Positions 35,701-43,500 of a DNA stretch of 64,000 nucleotides are shown here, piece after piece. Source of the stretch: Ruminococcus sp. AM36-2AA. GTDB taxonomy: Bacteria > Bacillota > Clostridia > Lachnospirales > Lachnospiraceae. Below the pieces are notes generated by a model. That model was not told the DNA's origin. It made no database searches and saw nothing but the letters and a program-made list of their open reading frames with translations. How positions within the stretch are numbered: the first letter of the stretch is position 1; the number at the start of each line of letters is the position of its first letter. The stretch covers positions 478 to 64,477 of the forward strand of contig NZ_QTYB01000001.1 of the NCBI RefSeq assembly GCF_003461955.1, in the 5' to 3' direction. The position numbers were made by a program, and so were the translations under genes.

Positions 35701-36323
35701 CGTCCACGGATAAACCGCATATGGTCAAAAAACTTCCGGTAGGCAAATATACCCTTCGTGAAGAGCAGGCCCCGGATGGATACCTCATTGCGGAAGATGT
35801 GAAATTTACGGTAAAAGATACTGGAAAAGTCCAGAAAGTCAAAATGAAGGACGCACATCCATATGGAAAACTGGTCATCAAAAAGACCGATTCCACCAGT
35901 AAGGCAGCCCTTCCAGGAGCAGAATTTGAACTGCGTGAAAAGGAAAGCGGAAAAGTCGTAGAAAAACTGGTAACGGATAAGACCGGAACAGCGACAAGCG
36001 GCAAGATTCCGATTGCTACTTATAAAAATGGAAAAGTAGAGAAAACCGTGGAATATATCCTGGTAGAGACCAAAGCACCAAATGGTTATGAATTAAGCAG
36101 CAAAAAAGAAGAGATCCGCTTTGAATACAAAGACGGAAAAACCAAGGTGATCGAGATCGTAAAAGAGATCAAAAATACCAAATCCCCTTCCGGCAGCACA
36201 CCGACAGGAAACAGCCCGAAAACAGGGGACAGCACCAACATCTGGCTTCCGATCCTTCTGGCAGTCCTTTCTGCCTGCGGCATTGGCGGCGTGATCTGGT
36301 ATAAGAAGAAAAAAGGAAATTAA
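29799..36323 (+). CDS. Giant thioester/Cna-B adhesin with SPKTG anchor
   Basis: A 2174-residue surface protein. It has a signal peptide (about 1-38), an acidic low-complexity stretch and a thioester domain (about 350-470) in which Cys372 (VYAYC) and Gln440 (AMQH) are placed to form the internal thioester that can bond covalently to host amines. Some 14 Cna-B/SpaA-type repeats follow (about 605-2110), many ending in APDGY- or APSGY-like motifs and carrying the Lys/Glu residues expected for isopeptide bonds. The end has the sorting signal SPKTGD, a hydrophobic helix and KKKK. GTG 29799 or TTG 29805 is the start; the TTG has better spacing to AGGAG. The class B sortase next door is its likely anchor enzyme. 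Confidence 0.9.
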   Translation: MHLEKNWKKRWMAGAMAFALCCTTLLQTGASAVSAAEVGGVSAQSETQIEVQTETQTETQTEKSEEELIEETVADPELALMVTEGEAFDIQNDFTGLKLSDGDHVELKKAAMEDGTVFDYNHAGTYKCVYLVTPASGEAYLVARNITVTPREAATDGSNGGQEQESGDDEPEADPVLPTISPEDAPETLEEPEETEEPEEEEAEGFSDEETEDGSHQVDIVQGNEFNIELDHEDGRYQTGETVNFSGDIPQGSLIAVGTSLVEANQTENTEDLLYAEVSYDEGTNSFSFEMPEDDVALSVLYDQAEGGISTMAASDGDLWDDSTDIEANTYYYYSDGKLHPFDSVMGQGGNDSYKYIRYKTGGKTYTVYAYCMQHSKQSPPSGTTYKNMVELDEGGDDRYLRKAMFYGYGGPGWGGTFNGYNIKSIMEKYGCSSEIRAMQHYLVDYLYDGESGFGGSLSTTAKNMLKEIKAALAKMPDPTTMELTPGLSASANGNQSPTFTWKANAAFVITIHLENGVSLVNETTGKTGTGNVSVKGGEKFHLEATTQNIGSLKGKYAITSNYPLNFHAMLLKLANSQDIGFGYYTDTLELNLEVDWPDEATVKIIKKDKGSNALLAGAVYGIYADEACTKLIKKMPATNAKGESEVKITKTQDTVYLREISGPSGYVLDTKAYGVKLVVGKTASKNLTDKEQKGALTIYKEGEVLTGAAVTEDGVTFTYEKRKLKGAVYSVYAGADIKAADGTLIYKKGALVKDNLVTGDDGSVTLKDLYLGTYTVTETKAPDNYVCKGESKTVELVYAGQTVEVQTGSATFLNERQKAAVRVEKQDEETKNPLSGGIYGLYAAEDIKVDGKTVVPKGTLIEKATTGADGKASYKAELPINYSYSIREIQAPELYLRNSEDTYTFTFKFTNDKEEKVNFSHTFTNKRVNATIDLVKEDSETGNSAQGDAVFEGAIYGLYAGEDINHPDGRSGVLYKKDEQVATLTTDKEGKASVSNLYLGKYYLKEITPPVGYLLDEEEHDVNCDYEGDQVETVKRNTVSKEDVIKQPFQLIKAADNDKTDADLLKGAGFSAYLISSLTVKDDGSYDFTNATPIVLTEDGKTEMFTDERGYACSIPIPYGRYIVRETTTPHNFMPVDDFIVTVTENSSTPQVWRVLLDDEFKAKLKIVKQDDETKQPVLLANTEFKVYDLDAKKYVEQVTTYPNTVVHKSYFTDENGYLILPEALKCGNYRIEEVSAPDGYTQNIQYVEIKVDKNTAYQMDSVSGDAIITVTYENHPVKGKLVIHKSGETLKSFKKDFVYEETSLEGAEFEIYAAEDIFTPDYQVDEQGNRHVIYAKDTLVKTVTTNKNGEAVIKDLPLGKYRVKETKAPSGFALNPDSQEVSFIYKDQNTPEIEEKLEFSNERQKVELSVEKQDAETGKALKGATFGLYNKEAISSGDKVIVKADTLLQEITSNEKGKAAFTLDLPLGIYYVKELQAPAGYVSSDEILEFDATYQGQDVKTIKLKSVKKNQPTTVEVTKADITTGTELDGASMSVLDKDGNVIDSWTSVKDSPHVIKRLQVGKTYILREELAPYGYLRATDVEFTISDTAEVQKVKMEDEVPVARLLVNKKGEFLDSVSLLDNAKGMIEHLFNYVTGNLTDVTFNVYAAEAIRAADGVSADYYAADELVGSITTDGNGIAQMDNLPLGRYYIVEKETSHGYVLDNEPRYVDLTYRDQDTSLVTYSADWQNARQRVQVEVLKKEKDSDKVLSGAIFGLYAADDIVSSKGKVLLAKDTLIELKTTDEEGKIRFVADLPVDSRYYIKELAAPDGYVTDQEPQEFTFEYQGSGTSVAEYAFTFEDEQTTVELSKADLTDKKELPGASLKVTDEDGNTVDEWISKEEAHIIKGLIVGKKYKMTETKPADGYVTAESIEFTVENTKEVQKHQMLDDVTKVEISKKDITDSSEVPGAKMIILDKDGKKVESWTSTDKPHMVKKLPVGKYTLREEQAPDGYLIAEDVKFTVKDTGKVQKVKMKDAHPYGKLVIKKTDSTSKAALPGAEFELREKESGKVVEKLVTDKTGTATSGKIPIATYKNGKVEKTVEYILVETKAPNGYELSSKKEEIRFEYKDGKTKVIEIVKEIKNTKSPSGSTPTGNSPKTGDSTNIWLPILLAVLSACGIGGVIWYKKKKGN

Positions 36324-36334
36324 CGAATACGGTT

Positions 36335-36365
36335 CAGGGCTGCTCGATTTACCGGCAGCCCTTTT
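36335..36365 (+). terminator. Terminator between adhesin and sortase
   Basis: AGGGCTGC (36335-36342) pairs with GCAGCCCT (36354-36361), followed by five T. Partial read-through would give less sortase than adhesin. Confidence 0.75.
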
Positions 36366-36391
36366 TCCAGGAAGAATAATCGGAGGTTTGT

Positions 36392-37177
36392 ATGAGACAC
36401 ATAAAAGAAATCATGATCGTGGCAGTCTGCCTGATGGTACTCAGCTTTTGCGTATGTACCGGTTTTGGCATTTACTTTATGTACCGGGAAGGTGTGCAGG
36501 AATATGAAGACCTGCGTACATACGTCAAGGAAACAGATGAGGATGACCACACAGAAGGAACAGACGGAAGCGATGGGAAACAGACCGTGGTTGATTTTAG
36601 GGCATTGAAAAAGATCAATCCGGATATCGTTGCATGGATCCGGATCCCGGATACCAGCATTGATTACCCGGTAGTCCAGGGAAACGATGACTCCTATTAC
36701 CTGACACATACTTTTAAAAAGGCAGAACATGTGGCAGGGGCCATTTTCCTGGATTCCGATAACAATGTCGATTTTTCTGATGACAAGAACATCATTTATG
36801 GACACAATATGAAAGATGGCAGCATGTTTCGCGGACTTCGAAATTTCCTTGACGATGAATTTTTAAAAGAACACCATATCCTCTATCTGTATCTTCCAGA
36901 TGAAGGGGTATGGATCTTTGTGATCGTAAAATGCGAGTATACACCGGCAGATGGAGAAGCTTTCTTACTTGGAACGCAGGAAGAAGTTCCGACGCTTCTG
37001 CTTTCCACCTGTGGAACAGATGCCTCCAAACGTCTGGTCGTATGGTGTGAAAGGCAGGAAGAGAAAGGTGGGCAGATAGGATATTCTGACGAGGAAGCAG
37101 AAGTACAGGAAGCCGGGGATGATCTTGCTTTCTTAGATGGGGAGTTTGTGGAAAACGAAACCCATGATTTTATTTAA
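36392..37177 (+). CDS. srtB: Class B sortase
   Basis: A 261-residue membrane-anchored transpeptidase with an N-terminal helix (about 8-28). Typical SrtB segments follow: NPDIVAWIRIPDTSIDYPV, AIFLDSDN, catalytic His in IIYGHNMKDGSMF (about 148), catalytic Cys in LLSTCG (about 209) and an Arg in the CER stretch. The acidic tail is longer than usual. Class B sortase of Clostridioides difficile accepts SPKTG-type signals, exactly the signal on the adjacent adhesin, so the two form a substrate-enzyme pair. RBS CGGAGG. Confidence 0.93.
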   Translation: MRHIKEIMIVAVCLMVLSFCVCTGFGIYFMYREGVQEYEDLRTYVKETDEDDHTEGTDGSDGKQTVVDFRALKKINPDIVAWIRIPDTSIDYPVVQGNDDSYYLTHTFKKAEHVAGAIFLDSDNNVDFSDDKNIIYGHNMKDGSMFRGLRNFLDDEFLKEHHILYLYLPDEGVWIFVIVKCEYTPADGEAFLLGTQEEVPTLLLSTCGTDASKRLVVWCERQEEKGGQIGYSDEEAEVQEAGDDLAFLDGEFVENETHDFI

Positions 37178-37231
37178 ATGCTTGCAGGAATTTAATAGAC
37201 AATTTCTACAAAATATAACATATTAATTTTC

Positions 37232-37287
37232 AGGCTTTTCTGGATGGACAGGAACAATCATGGTCTATCCGGAAAGGCCTTTTTTTA
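37232..37287 (+). terminator. Strong terminator after sortase
   Basis: AGGC-TTTC-GGAT-GAC on the left (37232-37249) pairs with GGTCTATCCGGAAAGGCCT (37262-37280), followed by seven T. It ends the mobile-module transcript. In the next 170 bases (to 37460) I see only AT-rich sequence and no gene. Confidence 0.8.
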
Positions 37288-37460
37288 TTGCAGGAATGGC
37301 GTAAAATGGCACTTTGATGGAAATATGATTGTAGAAAAAAGAAGAAAGAAAAGTGATGTTAGTTACGACTACTTTTAAAATTGAGAAGAAAAATGTCGAT
37401 TTTTCTCGAATTTTGTTTATAAAAACATATGACGTTTTCTGCTATTTCAAGACAAAATGA

Positions 37461-37489
37461 TTGACAAAATATGGAAAAAAAGTTATTCT
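37461..37489 (+). promoter_or_regulatory. Promoter of riboswitch unit 1
   Basis: TTGACA (37461-37466), a 17-base spacer and TATTCT (37484-37489). The start is expected near 37496, five bases before the riboswitch P1 helix. Confidence 0.8.
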
Positions 37490-37500
37490 ATAAGAAAGGT

Positions 37501-37629
37501 AATATTGTAGGAATTTTATATATGAGTGGTTCGTCAAAGACTCATATATAGGAAGTTCGGTGAAAATCCGACACAGGAACGCTACTGTGATGAGCAAAAG
37601 CTACAAGTCAGGTCTATCCCTACAATATT
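37501..37629 (+). ncRNA. Cobalamin riboswitch 1
   Basis: The P1 helix is perfect: AATATTGTAGG (37501-37511) with CCTACAATATT (37619-37629). Between them lie the conserved cobalamin core elements GGTGAAAATCC (about 37559-37569), CGCTACTGTGA (37580-37590) and AGTCAGG (37606-37612). Binding of cobalamin normally shuts off downstream genes, so the secreted proteins that follow should be made when corrinoids are scarce. Confidence 0.88.
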
Positions 37630-37850
37630 GTGCATCAACCCTCGGTTTCAGGGCGGCACGGGTATTTTGTGACTGGGTCGTGCCATGCGTAGGGTGCGGC
37701 TTATTTTTTTACAAGAAAAACCGCACGTTACCATCACATCTCAGAGCACCAGGATATTCCCAATACGGGAGAGGAGGAGAAAGGCAGGTCCAGACTCGTG
37801 ATCTGTACGGGACAGAAACCGCTGTCCTAAGGAGAAACTACGAAAAATGA
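37630..37850 (+). ncRNA. Long structured leader after the riboswitch aptamer
   Basis: Far longer than a normal expression platform. Visible helices: CCCT/AGGG (about 37639-37653), GGCACG/CGTGCC (about 37654-37684), GTGCGG with internal T7 and facing AAAAACCGCAC (about 37694-37726), CCC-AATA-CGGG (about 37757-37768) and a perfect GGACAG-AAACCG-CTGTCC (about 37811-37829). Some must be the on/off switch; the rest may be an independent RNA. No known class recognised. Confidence 0.5.
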
Positions 37851-37880
37851 GCATCTGAAAAGAAAAGGAGAGAAAAAGGT

Positions 37881-38420
37881 ATGAGCAAAAAATTCAAAAG
37901 ATTATCAGCAGTCATTTTAGCAGTTGTTATGATGCTTGGTTCAACTGTAATGGCTTCCGCAGCAACAATGCACATTTACATCAGAGAATGGGAACAGGGA
38001 ACAAGCAGTAATACTTATTTAGGAACTCCGAAACCGATTTCTGGAATTACCAATCCTGTAGTTACTGTAACTGGCGTGGATCCAAATGGTACTTATAAAG
38101 ATGCTCTTGATTTAGCAGATACTAAAAATCAGCTTAGTGTCACTTGGAATGAAAAAGCTAATGAGTATTTAACAGCACTTGAAGTTCCAGGATATGCTAA
38201 TGCAAACGACGGAAAAAATATTAACCCGACATATGATGAAAAGGGTAATATGATTCATGCTACATGGCAGGGAAGTTCTTGGATGTGGTATCCGGGAAAT
38301 GATGTTACTTTGGAAGACACTTCTTCTTATCCGCAGACAACATTAGGTGGAACAAAGGTACCATCAGCCAATGAATTTTCTATCGTATTGAGCTATGATA
38401 CTACTCACTTTGATTGGTAA
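37881..38420 (+). CDS. Small secreted DUF4430-like protein, riboswitch-controlled
   Basis: A 179-residue protein with a clear signal peptide (cleavage after about residue 27, ASA). The mature part follows the layout of the transcobalamin C-terminal-like domain (DUF4430): a TYKDALDLA helix, EYLTALEVPGY, a GSSWMWYPGN strand in place of the usual SGWMYxVNG, and a closing SANEFSIVLSY. The match is by pattern only and is diverged. No anchor or lipobox, so it is released or held by another protein. It is the first gene behind cobalamin riboswitch 1, so corrinoid binding is the natural hypothesis. RBS AAAGGAGAG. Confidence 0.7.
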   Translation: MSKKFKRLSAVILAVVMMLGSTVMASAATMHIYIREWEQGTSSNTYLGTPKPISGITNPVVTVTGVDPNGTYKDALDLADTKNQLSVTWNEKANEYLTALEVPGYANANDGKNINPTYDEKGNMIHATWQGSSWMWYPGNDVTLEDTSSYPQTTLGGTKVPSANEFSIVLSYDTTHFDW

Positions 38421-38445
38421 GTAGTAGAGCGTTGGAGGAATTGTG

Positions 38446-40455
38446 ATGAAAAAAAAATATCTTGCCTATTGCCTTGCTTTATCCATGGTTTTAAGTACTT
38501 CGGCTCCAGTATTGGCGTCAGAACAGGTAGATGTTGTTGCTGAAAGCGTAGAAGAACCAGATGTGACGGTTGATTCAGAAATTGAGACAATTGAACCAGA
38601 AGATGATGTTGCTGTGTTTGAGAACAACTCTATTCTTACTGAATCTGAACAGGAAAGTGTAGAAAATAGTGCAATAGATTCTTTTGATGATGGTAGTGAT
38701 AGCACTGACTTTGCAAGTGAAGAAGACGGTTGGATACAGTCAGAAGAGGTTACGGGACTTTCTTTTAAGTATGATAGCAGTAACCAGACATTTTATATGA
38801 AAAGTTCTATTCCGGTAGCGTTACCAGATAATACACAATCAGGTTGGACAAGTGAATGGCGAAATAAATACGGAACAGAGCTTAATAATGCTAAGACTGT
38901 AGTAATTGAAGGTGAAATCACTCAGATTGGAAAATTTAATTTTGATAATGGCCGACCAGGAGCTTATGATAATCTGGAGAAAGTAGTACTCTCACCAAAT
39001 GTTACTAAAATTTCGACAGCTGCATTTAGTGATATAGATGCGTTGAAGAGCATTAATTTGAATAATGTCCAAATAATTGAAAACGCTGCATTTGCAGATT
39101 CTGGCGTGGAAAGTGTTACATTTGAAAACGAAGAATTGGAAATTGGAGAATATGCTTTTCAAAATTGTACAGCATTAACTACAGTAACAGCGAAAAAAAT
39201 TCAAGATTTGGGAAGCAATGCATTTAATGGATGTACATCATTAAAAACATTTAATTGTGAAAGCAATATTGATAAAATTCCAAAAGAATGTTTCAAAGGA
39301 ACGGCACTTACTGCATTTGATTTTAAAAATGTAACAAGTGTTGGAAGGAATGCCTTTAATAAATCAAGCTTGAAATCAGCTTGTTATGCTGGAACAAAAG
39401 AACAATGGGATTCTATGATTCCGGCTGCAAGTTGGTCCGGATCGACAATTCCAGCGGGAACTATTGTTCATTGCAAAGCAGATGCTATAGAATCAAAAGA
39501 TGCAACTTGCACAGAAAACGGCTGGAAAGAAGTTGGTGTCTGCGAAGTATGCGGAGAACACTATTCTTATCCGACAGAGGAAAATGCGATTCCTGCTACT
39601 GGTCATACATGGTCCGAGGATTATGTAGTAGATAAAGCAGCAACCTGCACAGAAGCTGGTGAAAAGAGCAAACACTGTACAGCCTGTGATGCCAAAGAAG
39701 ATGTACAGGAGATTCCGGCACTTGGACATGATTTTGTTTCCAAAGTAACCAAGAAAGCAACCTGTACAGCAGATGGTACTCTTACTTATACCTGCAGCAG
39801 ATGCAACGAAACAAAGACCGAAACTATTAAAGCGACAGGCCATAAGTGGAGCAACTGGAAAAGAACAACAGCAGCTACAGTATTTAAACCAGAAGTTCAG
39901 ACCAGAAAATGCTCTGCATGCAATAAGAGTGAAACCAGAAATATAGGCAAAAAGCTTGCACCGAAAGCAACTCTTAATGCCTCTACTGTAACCTTAAAAG
40001 TAAAACAGTCTACTTCCAGACTTAAAGTTACCGGACTTGCAAAAGGTGATTCTGTAAAATCCTGGAAATCTTCCAATAGCAAGATCTTCACAGTAAGAGG
40101 CAAGTCTAACGGAACTTGCAAGATCACTGGTAAAAAGAGGGGAACTGCGAAACTGCAGATTACCCTTGCCAGCGGACTGAAGAAGACTGTTAAGGTAAAA
40201 GTTCAGACAGTAGCAGTAAAAACTTCCAAAATTACAGTGTCCAAAAATGTAACTGTTCGGAAAGGAAAGAGAGTGACACTGAAGCCAGTCGTAACTCCAT
40301 TCACATCCCGTCAGAAGGTTACTTATACAAGTTCCAACAAAAAGATTGCAACCGTTTCTTCCAAGGGCGTTGTAACCGGAAAGAAAAAAGGTACTGTAAA
40401 AATAACAGTAAAATCCGGATCTAAATCCGTTAAAGTGACTGTCAAGGTAAAATAA
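38446..40455 (+). CDS. Secreted BspA-type leucine-rich repeat protein with Ig-like C-terminus
   Basis: A 669-residue protein. It has a signal peptide (about 1-24), an acidic spacer, BspA/LRR_5 repeats (about 150-320; for example IGEYAFQNCTALTTV) and three cysteine-rich modules of the ATCTEAG-x-CxxC type (about 345-500) that probably bind metal or form disulfides. Two Ig-like (Big_2) domains form the lysine-rich end (about 505-669). The same end occurs in the proteins at 40517 and 60258. No sorting signal, so the basic end may hold the protein to wall polymers. ATG 38446 is chosen over GTG 38443 for RBS spacing. Second gene of the riboswitch 1 unit. Confidence 0.82.
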   Translation: MKKKYLAYCLALSMVLSTSAPVLASEQVDVVAESVEEPDVTVDSEIETIEPEDDVAVFENNSILTESEQESVENSAIDSFDDGSDSTDFASEEDGWIQSEEVTGLSFKYDSSNQTFYMKSSIPVALPDNTQSGWTSEWRNKYGTELNNAKTVVIEGEITQIGKFNFDNGRPGAYDNLEKVVLSPNVTKISTAAFSDIDALKSINLNNVQIIENAAFADSGVESVTFENEELEIGEYAFQNCTALTTVTAKKIQDLGSNAFNGCTSLKTFNCESNIDKIPKECFKGTALTAFDFKNVTSVGRNAFNKSSLKSACYAGTKEQWDSMIPAASWSGSTIPAGTIVHCKADAIESKDATCTENGWKEVGVCEVCGEHYSYPTEENAIPATGHTWSEDYVVDKAATCTEAGEKSKHCTACDAKEDVQEIPALGHDFVSKVTKKATCTADGTLTYTCSRCNETKTETIKATGHKWSNWKRTTAATVFKPEVQTRKCSACNKSETRNIGKKLAPKATLNASTVTLKVKQSTSRLKVTGLAKGDSVKSWKSSNSKIFTVRGKSNGTCKITGKKRGTAKLQITLASGLKKTVKVKVQTVAVKTSKITVSKNVTVRKGKRVTLKPVVTPFTSRQKVTYTSSNKKIATVSSKGVVTGKKKGTVKITVKSGSKSVKVTVKVK

Positions 40456-40468
40456 TTAAGAGTTGAAG

Positions 40469-40502
40469 AGCTCTTCTTCCGTGAGGAAGAGGAGCTTTTT
40501 TT
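40469..40502 (+). terminator. Terminator between the LRR protein and the multidomain protein
   Basis: AGCTCTTCTTCC (40469-40480) pairs with GGAAGAGGAGCT (40485-40496) around GTGA, followed by a run of T. No promoter is visible before the next gene, so some read-through is expected. Confidence 0.8.
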
Positions 40503-40516
40503 AAAGGAGGGACAAA

Positions 40517-43500
40517 ATGAAAAAAACAAAATTGTGGAAAAGGATAGCTGGCTGGCTACTTGTTTTTCTTCTTGTATTACAGCTTCCTGTAAATGCCTTT
40601 GCGGGAGAATGGGTGGATAATACACCATATTCATCTGAAGAAAACTTTACGGAGAAGCAGGATGTCACAGAAGAAAGCGATTCATCAGGTGATCAAACCG
40701 GTGTAGAAGAATCGTCAAATTCACAAGATCAGATTGATATCGAGGAAGAGATTCCGGCGGAAGATTCGTTTGACGTAGGAGAGGAAACTGATACCAGTTC
40801 TGACCTTGATATGGAAGAATCTGGCGTAAGTGAATTTACAAGTGAAGATGAATTCACGGACGGAAGTATTGCTCTGTTCAGTGATGGAACAGACCAGTCT
40901 GAAGATAGAACAAACGAAGAAAAAGAAATACAGGTAACTGTCAGTATCAGTAAAGATGGAAAATTTCTCGATGATAAAGACGGAAATCCAATGGCAGGGC
41001 GCACCGTAACTTTAACTGGTCAGTCTTCCTATACTATGGACGATGCGCTGAGATTAGCACATGAACTGTATTATCCAGGAGGAGCAGACGCAGGATATGA
41101 TTACCATGCAGATGATGCAGGGATATTTGATGGTGTCATCTACCGGTTGTGGGGATATGACAAAAAGAATGTACCATATATTAAATCTTCTTTGAATCGT
41201 GATAGTGCTAATTATGGATCTGCATTGGGAAGAACCGTGCAGGATGGCGATGAAATGCATTTTTTCATCCAACAGAAAAAAGGACAGGATAAACTTGCAT
41301 TTTTTACGGAAGAGGAATTGACTGTCACGGAAGGAAAGACAGTAAAGCTGAAACTCAGACAGGAAGATGATGGTGGACGGGCATATTCAAACTGTGAAGG
41401 CGCATCTATTTATATAGATGGTAAAAAACAGGAAAATCTGGTGACAGATGAAAATGGTGAAGTTACGATTTCATATCTTGAGTCAAGGACATCTCCTTAT
41501 TTTATTACTGCTGAAAAATTAACAGAATCCACAAATGGATCAATTACTGCGATATCAGCAGCATATGCAAACATTACAGTAGTTCCTGCAAACAGTCAGT
41601 CTGGTGAATATATCAGTAAGATTAAATTACAGTTAGAAAAAAGTGGGAAAAAATCGGAAAATGAAATTCTTTCAGATAATGCAGAGCAGGGAATGACTTT
41701 TCCGGTTGAATTGAATCATGGCGATTTTTTTGTAAGTGTAGAAACAACAGATGACTTTCCAACGGATGCTTCCGTTTATGTTGTCTATACAAATCCCTTG
41801 GATGGGATAGTTTACCGAAAAAAGGTATCACAGGATACGCCGAACTATTTAAAAAATACCAGTGATTCAAAATCATATAATGCAATCACATCAATTAAAT
41901 TTGAGGTATGTCAGAGTGGAAATATCCTGCAGGAAATACAGGTCCCTATTTATTATAAAGATCATTTGAGCTCCCTGACATTATATGATTCCTGGGGCAA
42001 GGAAATCAGTACAGACTTAGCAGATTCATTAGAAGATCAGGAAATAAATGTGGAAGTTCCTGAAAATAGTCAATTTGTTGATCTCAATGGAAGCAGCGAC
42101 ACCTGGGGATCCATAGCCGAAAATCTGGAACTGATCTCTATAGAAAATGCGGAATTTGAAAATGTATCAGGACATGTTAGATTCATTCCGGATTGGAAGA
42201 AATATGATGAATATGAAGCGGTTATCATTTTAAAGAAGGATGAGAAACGGTGTATTTCAGAAGATACTGTTTACACAATTCATATCAAACCAGGCGAAAC
42301 AGACTATACTCCAATACTTACTGATAACAGGGAGCCAAATGGAGTAGGGATTATGCAAGGCGAGAAAGCTGAGCCGTTTATAGTGCAAGCTTCTGTTTTA
42401 CAGGAAAATGAAGGAAAACTTTCTTATCAATGGTATGTAAGTTCAAGTGCAAGTTCGGATATTAAAGATTATGATAAAATAGAGAATGCAGTTGAAAATT
42501 CATACACAATAAATACAACTCAGCCACAGTATTATAGATACTATAGATGCCTTGTTTCTTATGAAATAAATACACATCTTTATACTGCGACAAGTAACGT
42601 TTTTTCAGCAAGAGTATACCCACATGTAGCAGATAAGCCTGTAATACTCCAACAGCCTAAAGACACAACCTATGTCAAGGGAATCCCTATTACAGAAAAA
42701 TTGGAAATAGTTGTACAAAAATCTAACGAGTTTGGCGTTAAAACAGAGTATCAGTGGTATCAAAATAGAGTAAATTCAACGCAAGATGGAATATTAATAT
42801 CTGGAGCGACTGAAAATACATATAGTCCAGAAATAAAAGAAACAGGAATAACTTACTATTACTGTAAAGTAAAAACAAATATTCTAGCATATATAAATGG
42901 TGATGGTGTAAAGATATCGAGTGAAGAGATCTGTTCGGATATTGCCTGTGTCACCGTCACAGAAGCTCCTCTCCCATGGGAGGGAAACGGAAGTGAAAGC
43001 TCTCCATATCTCCTTAAGACAGCTTCAGATGTAGAAGCACTGCGGGACAAAGTAAATACAGAGGGATTTTCCTTTGAAAATACATACTTCCAGCTTACGG
43101 AAGACATCACCCTGCCAACTGGATGGAAGCCTATCGGTGTGACTAAGGATGGAAGGAAAGACCTGAAAAATGGCGAGAACCTTAATGCATTCAGCGGTAT
43201 TTTTGATGGAAATAACCATACCGTAATAGTACCGGAGGGCGGGCTGCCTCTCTTTGGTTATGTCCGTAATACAAGGATCCGTAACCTGAACATCTATGGA
43301 AAGAAGATTGCCGGTTATGGCCTTGTCAATAACTTTGAAGGTGTCGGACTCTCCGGAACGGCTGTTGAGATAGATAATGTAACCTTAAAGAGCGGATCCA
43401 GCACTCTGAAAGCAGGACTTCTGGGTGCGAATAAGACCATGAGTCCTTATGCCGGATGTTCTTCTTCCTTTGAAGCAACAGTACGGAATTGTACCATTGA

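Noticed and set aside
32238..36004. Several long minus-strand frames under the adhesin
   Set aside because: They recur with the period of the Cna-B repeats and have no start signals; they follow from the repetitive coding sequence.
37560..37850. Open frame of 96 codons downstream of riboswitch promoter 1
   Set aside because: It overlaps the riboswitch core and the structured leader, starts inside the conserved GGTGAAAATCC element and has no ribosome site. The RNA reading explains the conservation.
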